A DNA stretch of 64,000 nt from Sulfitobacter sp. SK012 (GTDB lineage Bacteria > Pseudomonadota > Alphaproteobacteria > Rhodobacterales > Rhodobacteraceae): the NCBI RefSeq assembly GCF_003352085.1, contig NZ_CP025804.1:4340001-4404000 (forward strand), given 5' to 3'. The position numbers and the translations under genes are program-made. Below are positions 56,672-64,000 of this stretch, one piece after another. The notes under the pieces are model-generated. The model was not told where the DNA came from. It was given only the letters and a program-made list of their open reading frames with translations, and did no database searches. Positions within the stretch are counted from its first letter, which is position 1. Each line of letters opens with the position of its first letter.

Positions 56672-57781
56672 CTAGCCGCTAGATGTTTCGCCTGACCCGG
56701 TAAGAACGCCGGGTTTGACGGGTGGGTTTGGCTGCGCCGCAACCGGTGCAGGCGTTGGTGCCGCCTGGGGTTGAGACGCGGTGCCAGCTGTTGGGTTCGG
56801 CATCGGTTCTGGTGCAAAATCTGGCTGTGAATCGGTCAAATTTGAAGCAGCTTCCGTACCTTTGTAGATGGGCACTTCAGGTACGCTTTGCGCGGGTACG
56901 TCCACATGCAGGCCTGCTCGCGATCCTTGCTGAGGGGTCTCAAGTGGGCCAAGGGTTTGCAGGTAGGCATCCGTGCCACTGCTGCGGTCATAGACAGAAA
57001 AGTCAGTCGAGCGGTCGCGGAAGGATTTAAGCACCTGGCCCAATCCTTTCATGCCCGTTTCACGCTGACGGCGGACCATGGATAGATCCACTTCAATCGG
57101 GAACATGTCTTCTTGACCCGCAGATTGATGCAGCACCATGGATGTCGGGTCGATAACGCAGGATTTGCCCACGCCGCCCGCGCCCAAACCATTCACATCG
57201 ATGATATAGCATTGGAATTGTGCCGCTGTGGCCCGCGCAATGGCAAGCTCTGCATCGCGGTCCGTGGTGCCTGTCAACACCGGGTGCAATAAGACCTCGA
57301 CGCCTTGGCTGGTGAGTTGGCGCGTGGTTTCCGGGAACCAGATGTCGTAGCAAATCGACAGGCCAAAGCGGCCCACATCCGGTACGTCAAATACACAGAA
57401 TTCAGTGCCAGCCGCGACGCCCGTCTCGTATGGCCGAAACGGAAACATTTTGGCGTAGCGGCGGATAATCTCGCCTTCAGGGTTGATCACGACGGACGTG
57501 TTATAGATGCGCCCATCTGCTGCGTCGCGCAAGAACATCGATCCGGGGATCAGCCAGACACGGTGCTTGCGCGCAGCGGCTTGAAACACCTCAAGAGTAT
57601 CGTTTTCGGCCGGCAGGGCATAACGGTCAAGCGGGCCGAACGGCGCCAGTTCCGAGAACAGCACCATTTGCGTCCACGGGAAACGCGCCATCAGGATATC
57701 CAGCCGATGGATCATACCATCGACGTTGGATTGCAGTGCATTCACGTACATCTGTACGCCAGCAATTGCGAAAGGGGTCAT
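56672..57781 (-). CDS. Carbon-nitrogen hydrolase (nitrilase superfamily) with Pro/Ala-rich C-terminal tail
   Basis: This 369-residue protein has the full catalytic triad of the superfamily: Glu44 in LFSELAPFGP, Lys111 in RRYAKMFPFRPYE and Cys144 in GLSICYDIWFPE. The domain ends near residue 290. Residues 320-369 are a low-complexity tail rich in Pro, Ala, Gln and Ser, which is unusual for cytoplasmic amidases. Members hydrolyse amides, N-carbamoyl compounds or nitriles, or act as amidases in NAD or polyamine (N-carbamoylputrescine) metabolism. The adjacent amino acid decarboxylase makes an amine-linked amide or carbamoyl substrate plausible. It is separated from the TRAP permease by 162 bases with a hairpin. 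Confidence 0.86.
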   Translation of the reverse strand: MTPFAIAGVQMYVNALQSNVDGMIHRLDILMARFPWTQMVLFSELAPFGPLDRYALPAENDTLEVFQAAARKHRVWLIPGSMFLRDAADGRIYNTSVVINPEGEIIRRYAKMFPFRPYETGVAAGTEFCVFDVPDVGRFGLSICYDIWFPETTRQLTSQGVEVLLHPVLTGTTDRDAELAIARATAAQFQCYIIDVNGLGAGGVGKSCVIDPTSMVLHQSAGQEDMFPIEVDLSMVRRQRETGMKGLGQVLKSFRDRSTDFSVYDRSSGTDAYLQTLGPLETPQQGSRAGLHVDVPAQSVPEVPIYKGTEAASNLTDSQPDFAPEPMPNPTAGTASQPQAAPTPAPVAAQPNPPVKPGVLTGSGETSSG

Positions 57782-57808
57782 ATCAATTCACTCCGGTACG
57801 GGCGACGG

Positions 57809-57827
57809 GGCGAGGAACATCCTCGCC
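57809..57827. other. Hairpin in the leader of the nitrilase-like gene
   Basis: GGCGAGG (57809-57815) and CCTCGCC (57821-57827) form a perfect 7-bp stem around a 5-base loop, 28 bases before the nitrilase-like start. It may end TRAP permease transcription partly or act as a leader structure. There is no U-tract. Confidence 0.45.
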
Positions 57828-57943
57828 GCACCAACCGCCTGAGCCGTTCATTACGCCCAATATGCGCGATGTGAAACAGCCCACGTGACAACATTCCGTG
57901 CACCTGTTGCAAATCTCATATGCGCTCCCTGAGAAGATGACCC

Positions 57944-60691
57944 TTACGCCGCCGCCGGGCGCGGCCCGCGCGCATTACGGCCCCTTTGCAGGAAGACAAC
58001 CAGCCCCAAAAGCAGCAGTGCCGGGATGAACATCAGGTACTTGGAGGGTTGCCCCACAGGCTTCAGAACCCGCAGAACTTCTTGATCCCAATCAAGTCCG
58101 GCAGATTGTGCCGCACTGTCATAGACGACGTCATCCACAATCATCTTGTCCCCGTCCTGGCGGAAGACCAAACCCGCAGCTTCAAGCTTTTCTTCGCCCG
58201 TCGCCCCGTCGCCAATTGGCAACAATGCGACGAATTCAATCGGGTCACCCAGATCGTTCAAACCTGCCACCCGCAAGCGTAGTTCTTCGCCCGCTGGTGT
58301 ATCTTGTGCTGCTTGCACGATCGCTGAAGGCTCTTGCTCAGAATATGGCGGTGAGACCATATCCATCCAGAATCCCGGACGGAAAAGCGTAAAGGCGATC
58401 AACAACAACGCGATGCTTTCATAGAACCGGTTTTTGGCCAAGAACCACCCTTGGGTCGCTGCAGCAAAGAGCAACATGGCTATGGTCGCGACCACAAAGA
58501 CAAAGAGCCCTTGCGCCCACGTCACACCAATCAACAGCAGCTCTGTGTTAAAGATAAACAGGAACGGCAGGGCCGCTGTGCGCAAGCTATAGAAAAATGC
58601 GACCACGCCTGTTTTGATCGGATCACCGCCCGACACAGCCGCCGCAGCAAAGCTCGCGAGGCCGACGGGTGGCGTCACATCCGCCATGATGCCGAAGTAG
58701 AACACAAAGAGGTGCACCGCGATCAACGGCACGATAAGGCCGTTTTGCTGGCCAAGCGTCACGATGACCGGAGCCAAAAGCGCTGATACCACGATGTAGT
58801 TTGCCGTTGTCGGCAAGCCCATACCAAGGATCAGAGACAGCACTGCAGTGAGCAACAAGATCGCAAGAATTCTACCGCCCGAAAGCACTTCGACAACATC
58901 AGCGAGCGCAGATCCTACACCTGTCTGGCTGACGACGCCCACGATGATACCTGCTGTCGCCGTAGCGATGCCGATACCGATCATATTACGCGCGCCAGTC
59001 ACCAGGCCGTCGACTAGGTCGCTGAACCCTTCTTTGACGTCATTGGCCAGACGGCTTTCGCCGCGGAAAATCGCCATCAACGGCCGCTGTGTTAAGAGGA
59101 TAAACACCATGTAACCTGACGCCCAAAAGGCTGAGAGGCCAGGCGACAAACGGTCAACCATCAGCGCCCAAACCAGAACAACAACGGGCAGGATGAAGTG
59201 CAGACCAGACCGGATCGTTGGGCCCGGAAGTGGCAACGCAGTTACTGGCGCGTTCGGATCATCAAGTTCCAGCGGCTCTTCTTTGGATGCCACATAAAGC
59301 AGGCTCGCATAAACGAGGCTGAGGAACACAAAGATGATGTAGCCAGCCGTTTCTGGGAACACCGGACGGATCCAGCCCATGCCGTAATAGACGACAAATG
59401 ACAGCACGCAGATCACCGCGATGGCGAAGGCGATACCGATCAGACGTTGCACAATTGGCTTTGGTGTATAGGCGCGCGGCAAACCTTCCATGCCGGCCTT
59501 CAACGCTTCGAGATGCACAATGTAGACCAGCGCAATATAGGAGATCACCGCAGGAAGGAACGCGTGTTTGACCACGTCAAAATAGGGGATGCCGACATAC
59601 TCGACCATCAAAAAGGCCGCGGCCCCCATGACTGGCGGCATGATCTGGCCATTGACCGATGATGCAACTTCGACAGCGCCGGCTTTTTCAGATGAAAAAC
59701 CAACCTTTTTCATCAACGGGATCGTGAATGTCCCTGTCGTTACAACGTTGGCAATCGATGAGCCCGAAATCAGGCCCGTCATCGCAGAAGACACAACAGC
59801 TGCTTTTGCAGGGCCGCCTTTCATGTGACCCATCAAGCTGAACGCAACTTGAATAAAGTAGTTACCGGCACCCGCACGGTCCAACAGCGAGCCAAACAGC
59901 ACGAAGAGGAACACAAACGAGGTCGAAACCCCAAGGGCGATGCCAAATACACCTTCGGTCGTGATCCACTGGTGGTTCACAATTTCCGACAGGCTGTTGC
60001 CTTTGTGGGCGATGATGCTTGGCATATTTGGGCCAAGAACGGTGTACATCAGGAACACACTCGCCACGATCATCAGCGCAGGCCCAAGGGCGCGGCGCGT
60101 TGCCTCAAGCAAGATCATCAGACCTGTAACGGCAACCACATAGTCTTGCAGGATCGGGGCACCAACGCGGTCCGCGATCTCCCGGTAGAACATAAAGAGA
60201 TACAGCGCGCAGAGTGAGCCAACGATAGCCAATGCCCATTCCCAGATTGGTATGCGATCCTTGGGCGAGCCAAGCAATACCGTCGCCACAACACCGGCCG
60301 CGGGGATCGGGATCCACCAGATGGGCGTCGCGTCCTTGGCGCTGATCATAAAGAGCGCGGCAAGAGCGACAGGTACAATTACACCGAGGCCGACCTGAAA
60401 TTTTGTTCGGGCAGCCGGAAAGGCCATGATGCCGAGGAAGATGGCAAATCCAAGGTGGATCGACCGCGCTAGCGTATCATTGAAAAGGCCAAAGGGCGAC
60501 GCGATGTAAAGCTGAAACAGCGACCAAGCCAGTGCCACCAGCATGAGGAACGTCCCCACAAAGCCTGCGGCGGATCTGCCGCCGGTATCAGAGGATGCGA
60601 CAAGTTCATCAAGTTCAGATTGCGAAAGCCCGCCCCGCCCATCGGCGGCTGCTTCAACGGCTGCGGCTTGCTGTTGATTCTTGTCTGACAT
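57944..60691 (-). CDS. TRAP transporter permease, fused 4TM-12TM form
   Basis: This 915-residue protein fuses the small (DctQ) and large (DctM) TRAP subunits and has about 18-20 hydrophobic segments. The large-subunit hallmarks FIQVAFSLMGHMKGGPAKAAV, the GSSIANVVTTGTFTIPLMKK loop and GMGLPTTANYIV are clear. A soluble stretch at about residues 760-880 (ELRLRVAGLNDLGDP, QSAGLDWDQEVLRVL) looks like the DUF3394/PDZ-like part found in some fused permeases, followed by a last helix and an Arg/Ala-rich end. The ATG at 60691 has GGGGGA just upstream and replaces a longer unlikely frame. It works with the TAXI binding protein encoded just before it. Confidence 0.92.
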   Translation of the reverse strand: MSDKNQQQAAAVEAAADGRGGLSQSELDELVASSDTGGRSAAGFVGTFLMLVALAWSLFQLYIASPFGLFNDTLARSIHLGFAIFLGIMAFPAARTKFQVGLGVIVPVALAALFMISAKDATPIWWIPIPAAGVVATVLLGSPKDRIPIWEWALAIVGSLCALYLFMFYREIADRVGAPILQDYVVAVTGLMILLEATRRALGPALMIVASVFLMYTVLGPNMPSIIAHKGNSLSEIVNHQWITTEGVFGIALGVSTSFVFLFVLFGSLLDRAGAGNYFIQVAFSLMGHMKGGPAKAAVVSSAMTGLISGSSIANVVTTGTFTIPLMKKVGFSSEKAGAVEVASSVNGQIMPPVMGAAAFLMVEYVGIPYFDVVKHAFLPAVISYIALVYIVHLEALKAGMEGLPRAYTPKPIVQRLIGIAFAIAVICVLSFVVYYGMGWIRPVFPETAGYIIFVFLSLVYASLLYVASKEEPLELDDPNAPVTALPLPGPTIRSGLHFILPVVVLVWALMVDRLSPGLSAFWASGYMVFILLTQRPLMAIFRGESRLANDVKEGFSDLVDGLVTGARNMIGIGIATATAGIIVGVVSQTGVGSALADVVEVLSGGRILAILLLTAVLSLILGMGLPTTANYIVVSALLAPVIVTLGQQNGLIVPLIAVHLFVFYFGIMADVTPPVGLASFAAAAVSGGDPIKTGVVAFFYSLRTAALPFLFIFNTELLLIGVTWAQGLFVFVVATIAMLLFAAATQGWFLAKNRFYESIALLLIAFTLFRPGFWMDMVSPPYSEQEPSAIVQAAQDTPAGEELRLRVAGLNDLGDPIEFVALLPIGDGATGEEKLEAAGLVFRQDGDKMIVDDVVYDSAAQSAGLDWDQEVLRVLKPVGQPSKYLMFIPALLLLGLVVFLQRGRNARGPRPAAA

Positions 60692-60801
60692 GGTCGTCCC
60701 CCTGCTGCCTCGCCTTAGGGCGAATGCGTTTGTAAGTAGTGTCGTATCGTAAATGGCGCGGCGGCAGTATTCCTGCCGCCGCGCCATTATTTCAGGTCAG
60801 A

Positions 60802-61761
60802 TTACTCAATCCAGCCTTGTTCTTTGTAGTACTTCGCAGCACCGGAGTGCAGCGGAGCAGATAGACCGTCCGAGATCATTTCTTCTTGCTTGAGGTTCTC
60901 AAACGCAGGGTGAAGGCGCTTGAAGCGGTCAAAGTTGTCAAACACCGCTTTAACGGTTTCATAGACGAGGTCATCGTCCACATCCGCAGATGTCACGAAT
61001 GTCGCTTTCACGCCGAAAGTTTTGGTCTCGTTATCGGAACCTTTGTACATGCCGCCGGGAATGGAGGCTGCAGCATAGTAAGGGTTATCCGCGATCAACT
61101 TGTCGATGGCAGGGCCTTCAACCGGTACCATTACCGCGTCGACGGTTGAAACCGCTTCCTGAATGGAACCATTTGGGTGGCCAACAGTATAGATGATTGC
61201 GTCAACTTTGTTGTCACCCAATGCGGCGGCTTGCTCGGCTGGCTTCAGCTCGGATGCGAGTGCGAAGTCGTCCAAGGTCCAACCAAGAGCGTCCATCACA
61301 ACCTTCATTGTGGCATACTGACCAGAGCCAGGATTGCCAATATTCACGCGCTTACCTTTGAGGTCTTCGAATGAACTGATGCCAGCGTCGGCACGTGCGA
61401 TGACCGTGAAGGGTTCACCATGTACAGAAAATACAGCGCGCTCTTTGTCGAATTTGTTATCGGCAAATTCTGACGTGCCGTTATAGGCGTGAAACTGCCA
61501 GTCGGACTGAGCAACGCCCATGTCCATATCGCCCGCTTTGATCGCGTTGATGTTTGCGATAGAGCCACCAGTTGAAGGTGCTGTGCACTTCAAACCATGA
61601 TCGGCAGAGCCACGGTTTACCAAACGGCAGATCGACTGACCCACAACAAAGTAAACACCAGTCTGACCGCCGGTCCCGATGGTGAGGAATTTTTCCTGAG
61701 CAAATGCTGTTGTGCCGGCCATCATGGCCCCAGCAAACGCAAGTGTCTTGAGTAGTTTCAT
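60802..61761 (-). CDS. TAXI-family TRAP transporter solute-binding protein
   Basis: This 319-residue periplasmic protein has a signal peptide (MKLLKTLAFAGAMMAGTTAFA) and the TAXI features TIGTGGQTGVYFVVGQSICRL, GGSIANINAIKAGDMDMGVAQSDW, KGKRVNIGNPGSGQYATM and, near the end, YETVKAVFDNFDRFKRLHP. It captures a solute, in this family often a dicarboxylate or amino acid such as glutamate, and gives it to the fused TRAP permease encoded downstream after 110 bases. AGGGAGA lies 7 bases before the ATG. The ligand cannot be named. Confidence 0.93.
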   Translation of the reverse strand: MKLLKTLAFAGAMMAGTTAFAQEKFLTIGTGGQTGVYFVVGQSICRLVNRGSADHGLKCTAPSTGGSIANINAIKAGDMDMGVAQSDWQFHAYNGTSEFADNKFDKERAVFSVHGEPFTVIARADAGISSFEDLKGKRVNIGNPGSGQYATMKVVMDALGWTLDDFALASELKPAEQAAALGDNKVDAIIYTVGHPNGSIQEAVSTVDAVMVPVEGPAIDKLIADNPYYAAASIPGGMYKGSDNETKTFGVKATFVTSADVDDDLVYETVKAVFDNFDRFKRLHPAFENLKQEEMISDGLSAPLHSGAAKYYKEQGWIE

Positions 61762-61819
61762 TCTTGGTCTCCCTAAATATTATTTCGCTGATGCCATTGT
61801 TGGCCTCAGTCGTGGCATT

Positions 61820-61832
61820 TTGATATAATCAA
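61820..61832. promoter_or_regulatory. Palindrome in the TAXI gene promoter region
   Basis: TTGAT-ATA-ATCAA is a perfect inverted repeat of 5-base arms with a 3-base centre, 58 bases before the TAXI start codon. Its position suits an operator for control of the TRAP-TAXI transporter. Confidence 0.38.
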
Positions 61833-61874
61833 GCCAGACGAGCAGCTCCATCACACCAATTCTCACCGGGATTA

Positions 61875-61900
61875 CTTTCATTTCAACGATAAAGTGAAAG
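61875..61900. other. Imperfect inverted repeat upstream of the TAXI gene
   Basis: CTTTCATTT (61875-61883) can pair with AAAGTGAAAG (61891-61900) with one bulged base around CAACGAT. It may be a second regulatory site or a hairpin in a long leader; no other support. Confidence 0.28.
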
Positions 61901-62456
61901 GGCCCGCCAGATTCTATCTGATCAGGTTATGCACGTTTGATATATTGAGCAAGAGCAACGTCGGCAGCACGATCCAATCTTGCCCAAACCCCTAACTTTG
62001 AACTCAAATTCCCGCAGTCGTAGAATATATACGCAAGTCAATCCCATGCCGTGTTTAATAAATTCACCAACCCACTGCGTTTTTACACGCCCCATTTGGA
62101 GGGCATTGGGTGCGGGTATGCTAAGATAAGCTGAAAAATCACGTTCTCGGCCGCTGGAATCAGTAGTGCTGAACGTTTCTGGCAAGGCCCGTGTTGCACG
62201 TGGCCCGGTGGTCAGAAAGACGACCCTTGCCGGATGTTTCTTGATCATTTCCGATCTGCCCGAAGTGGATACCCCCGAACCCTTGGGCTGATGTTGGACC
62301 CAGAGCAATGAGACGTCATCCGCATTGCGCCGGACTGGCCGATAATGGGCGGGGGTGCTTTAAGTTTGCGATAGGGGCAGCGTCACCAATCCGAAACAAT
62401 GCGCTTTCGGGTCAGAAGATGTGCCGCGTATTTGTTGATCGAGCCTTTAGGCGATT

Positions 62457-63401
62457 TCAACCGACGTTCACAGTGCGCAGACTTTTTGCGATACAAGCCA
62501 GGTGGCGCATGTCAGTTCCGCAGCAACCGCCCAGTATGTTGATATTTGGGTACATCCTATGAATATTGGCAAGTTGCTGACCTAACTCCTCGGGGTGGCC
62601 ATCGTCTAACACCTCAGATTCGTCCAATTCCTCGTGGCTGCAACGTGATGCGTTTGCGACAATGCCCTTTAGTCGGTTCATCCAAGGCGCATTTGAAAGG
62701 ATTTGGCCAAAATGATCCGGGTGTGCGCAATTTATCATGAAGTAGGAGGCATAGCCGTCGGTTGATTGATCAACGGCCTCGATTGCGTCTCCCAAAGAGA
62801 GGCCCGTCGGCAAGGATCCGTCTGTCTCGACCGTAAAGGCGATAACGATAGGAACCTTGTGCTTCTGCGCGGCTTGAACCATTCCAATCGCCTCTTCAGG
62901 GTAGGCCATTGTATAACCACTGATCAAATCTGCTTCAGTTTTTGCAAGTATTCCAATTTGTTCTGAGTGATATTCTTCCGCTTGGTCCGCCGACATTTGC
63001 TCGGATGGCGCATAGGCGTCAGCTCTTGGTCCCACATTTGCACTGATAAGTGTTGGCAGGTCGCCAAAAGCTTCGCGCGCCGCCACCAAAAACTCAATGG
63101 ATTGGATGTTCCTGTCTTTTAGTGTCGCAGGTGTGTACCCAATTGCCGCGCCACGATCCCGGTTTGCAACCCAGGTGTGGCTCTCAAGGATAACGCCAAG
63201 ATCAAATTTCCGAGCAACTTCGATTAGGTTTTGAATGTACTGCTTAAGCAGAGCCCGCCCCTTCTCCGTTTCCAAAAATGGGTAGGTTGCAAAGCCCGGC
63301 AAATCCACGCCTTCGGTAAACAAGAGATCGGTCTCCATACCCACATAGGTTAGAAATCGCCCGCCATCCAATTGGGGTAGCTTCTTCGCGTATCGTGCCA
63401 T
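62457..63401 (-). CDS. Homocysteine S-methyltransferase family protein
   Basis: This 314-residue (beta/alpha)8 protein has the zinc-binding cysteines of the family: one in YFMINCAHPDHF and the C-terminal pair in LGGCCGTDMRHL. The N-terminus differs from classical MmuM: FLTYVGMETDLLFTEGVDLPGF with ESHTWVANRDRGAAIGYTPA. It may transfer methyl groups from S-methylmethionine, betaine or another donor to homocysteine, or act in demethylation of other compounds. The ATG at 63399-63401 has GAAGGGAA upstream and is preferred to a TTG 21 bases earlier. It is preceded by the TTC38-like gene on the same strand after 105 bases. Confidence 0.85.
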   Translation of the reverse strand: MARYAKKLPQLDGGRFLTYVGMETDLLFTEGVDLPGFATYPFLETEKGRALLKQYIQNLIEVARKFDLGVILESHTWVANRDRGAAIGYTPATLKDRNIQSIEFLVAAREAFGDLPTLISANVGPRADAYAPSEQMSADQAEEYHSEQIGILAKTEADLISGYTMAYPEEAIGMVQAAQKHKVPIVIAFTVETDGSLPTGLSLGDAIEAVDQSTDGYASYFMINCAHPDHFGQILSNAPWMNRLKGIVANASRCSHEELDESEVLDDGHPEELGQQLANIHRMYPNINILGGCCGTDMRHLACIAKSLRTVNVG

Positions 63402-63506
63402 CCGGCCATTCCCTTCGCACAAAACATCCGTTTAGAAGAATTTAGCTCATGGGTATATTTTCACCAAATGCGCCCTTGGCCGGACCATCTAACGCCCCAG
63501 ACTGCA

Positions 63507-64000
63507 TCAGGAATGGAATCCCGCCAAAGACAGATTGGCTGTCAGAACAGGTCTGCGGGTAGTTAGGCAGCGTTGTGCTTCGGCCGTTTTGCCCAGTTTC
63601 AGAAGCACATTCGCATATGTCAGTTCCAAAAGATCTCGCTGCGCTCGGCTTCCTCCAAGACGTTCCGTTGACCCCATGACCTGGCCAAGTTCCTCCAAGG
63701 CATCGCTCCAATTTTCACGCGCGATCGCGCCCCAAGCCTGTGCAAGGGGTTTAACAAGATCGCCGGCAAAGCCCTTGGCGGTATCCGAAATATGAGCCAG
63801 ACGGTCCCCGTTTCCTGCCATTGCGTGGCTCAACGCGGCGTGCATGTCCGCAAAGCTCTGGCCTGTTTCGGGAAAGAAACGCTGTGCATAGTCGCTGAGC
63901 GCCGACCAGCGAACAGGGTCTACGGATAGCCCGGCCATCTCAGCGCGGTACAAAATGGCCGCCGTGTCGGTAAGGACATTGATCGGCAGTCCTTTTGCTG
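63507..64000 (-). CDS. TTC38-type tetratricopeptide-repeat protein, 5' end cut by the window edge
   Basis: The minus-strand frame is open from the right edge, where it reads KGLPINVLTDTAAILYRAE, to the stop at 63507. The visible 164 residues are the C-terminal part of the tetratricopeptide repeat 38 family: AILYRAEMAGLSVDPVRWSAL, FADMHAALSHAMAG and LGGSRAQRDLLELTYANVLL, all typical of its last helical repeats. The start lies outside the window. Function of the family is not known; it is a cytoplasmic helical-repeat protein. It lies upstream of the homocysteine methyltransferase-like gene and may be cotranscribed. Confidence 0.78.
   Translation of the reverse strand, partial: AKGLPINVLTDTAAILYRAEMAGLSVDPVRWSALSDYAQRFFPETGQSFADMHAALSHAMAGNGDRLAHISDTAKGFAGDLVKPLAQAWGAIARENWSDALEELGQVMGSTERLGGSRAQRDLLELTYANVLLKLGKTAEAQRCLTTRRPVLTANLSLAGFHS

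Larger units (their letters stand above)
61762..62456. other. Gene-poor spacer, possibly decayed coding sequence
   Basis: About 700 bases without a convincing gene. The right part, about 62040-62330 on the minus strand, keeps an open 128-codon frame (61922-62308) with protein-like stretches such as ARVVFLTTGPRATRALPETF, but no recognised family and no good ribosome site. The base composition is less GC-rich than the flanking genes. The left end holds the TAXI promoter region. It may be a remnant of a lost gene or mobile element. Confidence 0.4.

Noticed and set aside
61922..62308. 128-codon minus-strand frame between the TAXI and homocysteine methyltransferase-like genes
   Set aside because: No recognised family, no ribosome site and weak protein character at the end; kept only as part of a possibly decayed spacer.

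Overview
The window looks like a chromosomal segment of a marine Rhodobacteraceae bacterium of the Roseobacter group; a Sulfitobacter/Roseobacter-like genome would fit, but the genus cannot be fixed from this sequence. The reasons are the tauR-xsc-pta-soeABC sulfonate/sulfite block, the glnK-amtB pair, the TRAP-TAXI transporter, the many alphaproteobacterial protein types, moderately high GC, and tightly packed genes with frequent ATGA start/stop overlaps. I see no rRNA, tRNA, CRISPR array, prophage or intact insertion sequence.

Layout. 1-491: the 5' part of a BrnA-type antitoxin gene running off the left edge, then a regulatory spacer with four hexamers spaced exactly 11 bp apart. 492-9372: a one-direction C2-sulfonate block of tauR, xsc, pta, soeA, soeB and soeC, closed by a hairpin terminator. 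Xsc splits sulfoacetaldehyde into acetyl phosphate and sulfite, Pta moves the acetyl group to CoA, and SoeABC oxidises the sulfite in the cytoplasm. 9401-16332: dapA, a lytic transglycosylase, an EamA permease, a MnmC function split into two divergent genes, an FMN reductase and an OmpA-like lipoprotein. 16479-24774: DNA repair genes (Ada-like methyltransferase, nth), a PfkB kinase, two acetyltransferases, rppH, fadH and a LysR regulator.

24785-35366: mostly housekeeping genes in short overlapping operons (ompA-like, CMD-family, cinA-like, sfsA, map, rsmD, a ferredoxin reductase, a peroxiredoxin, mscS, phhB, a FemAB-like GNAT, a GDPD and ridA). 35440-38949: a type I secretion pair (membrane fusion protein and ABC exporter) with a long AT-rich leader. 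38950-47352: phzF-like, a class A PBP, glnK-amtB, an aromatic aminotransferase, sseA, a GST and smpB. 47417-51326: a PqiABC-type lipid-transport system in which PqiA is split into two genes.

51381-61761 is the least ordinary region. Reading on the minus strand it holds a TAXI binding protein, a fused TRAP permease, a nitrilase-superfamily amidohydrolase with a Pro/Ala-rich tail, an oversized Orn/Lys/Arg-type PLP decarboxylase, an ATP-grasp ligase and an Ntn (C45-like) hydrolase. The last three genes are separated by only 14 and 18 bp. A decarboxylase that makes an amine, a ligase that could make an amide, and two amide-cleaving or acyl-transferring enzymes suggest an undescribed amine/amide metabolic pathway. 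That function is inference. The right end holds a gene-poor, possibly decayed spacer, a homocysteine S-methyltransferase-like gene and a TTC38-type TPR protein cut by the window edge.
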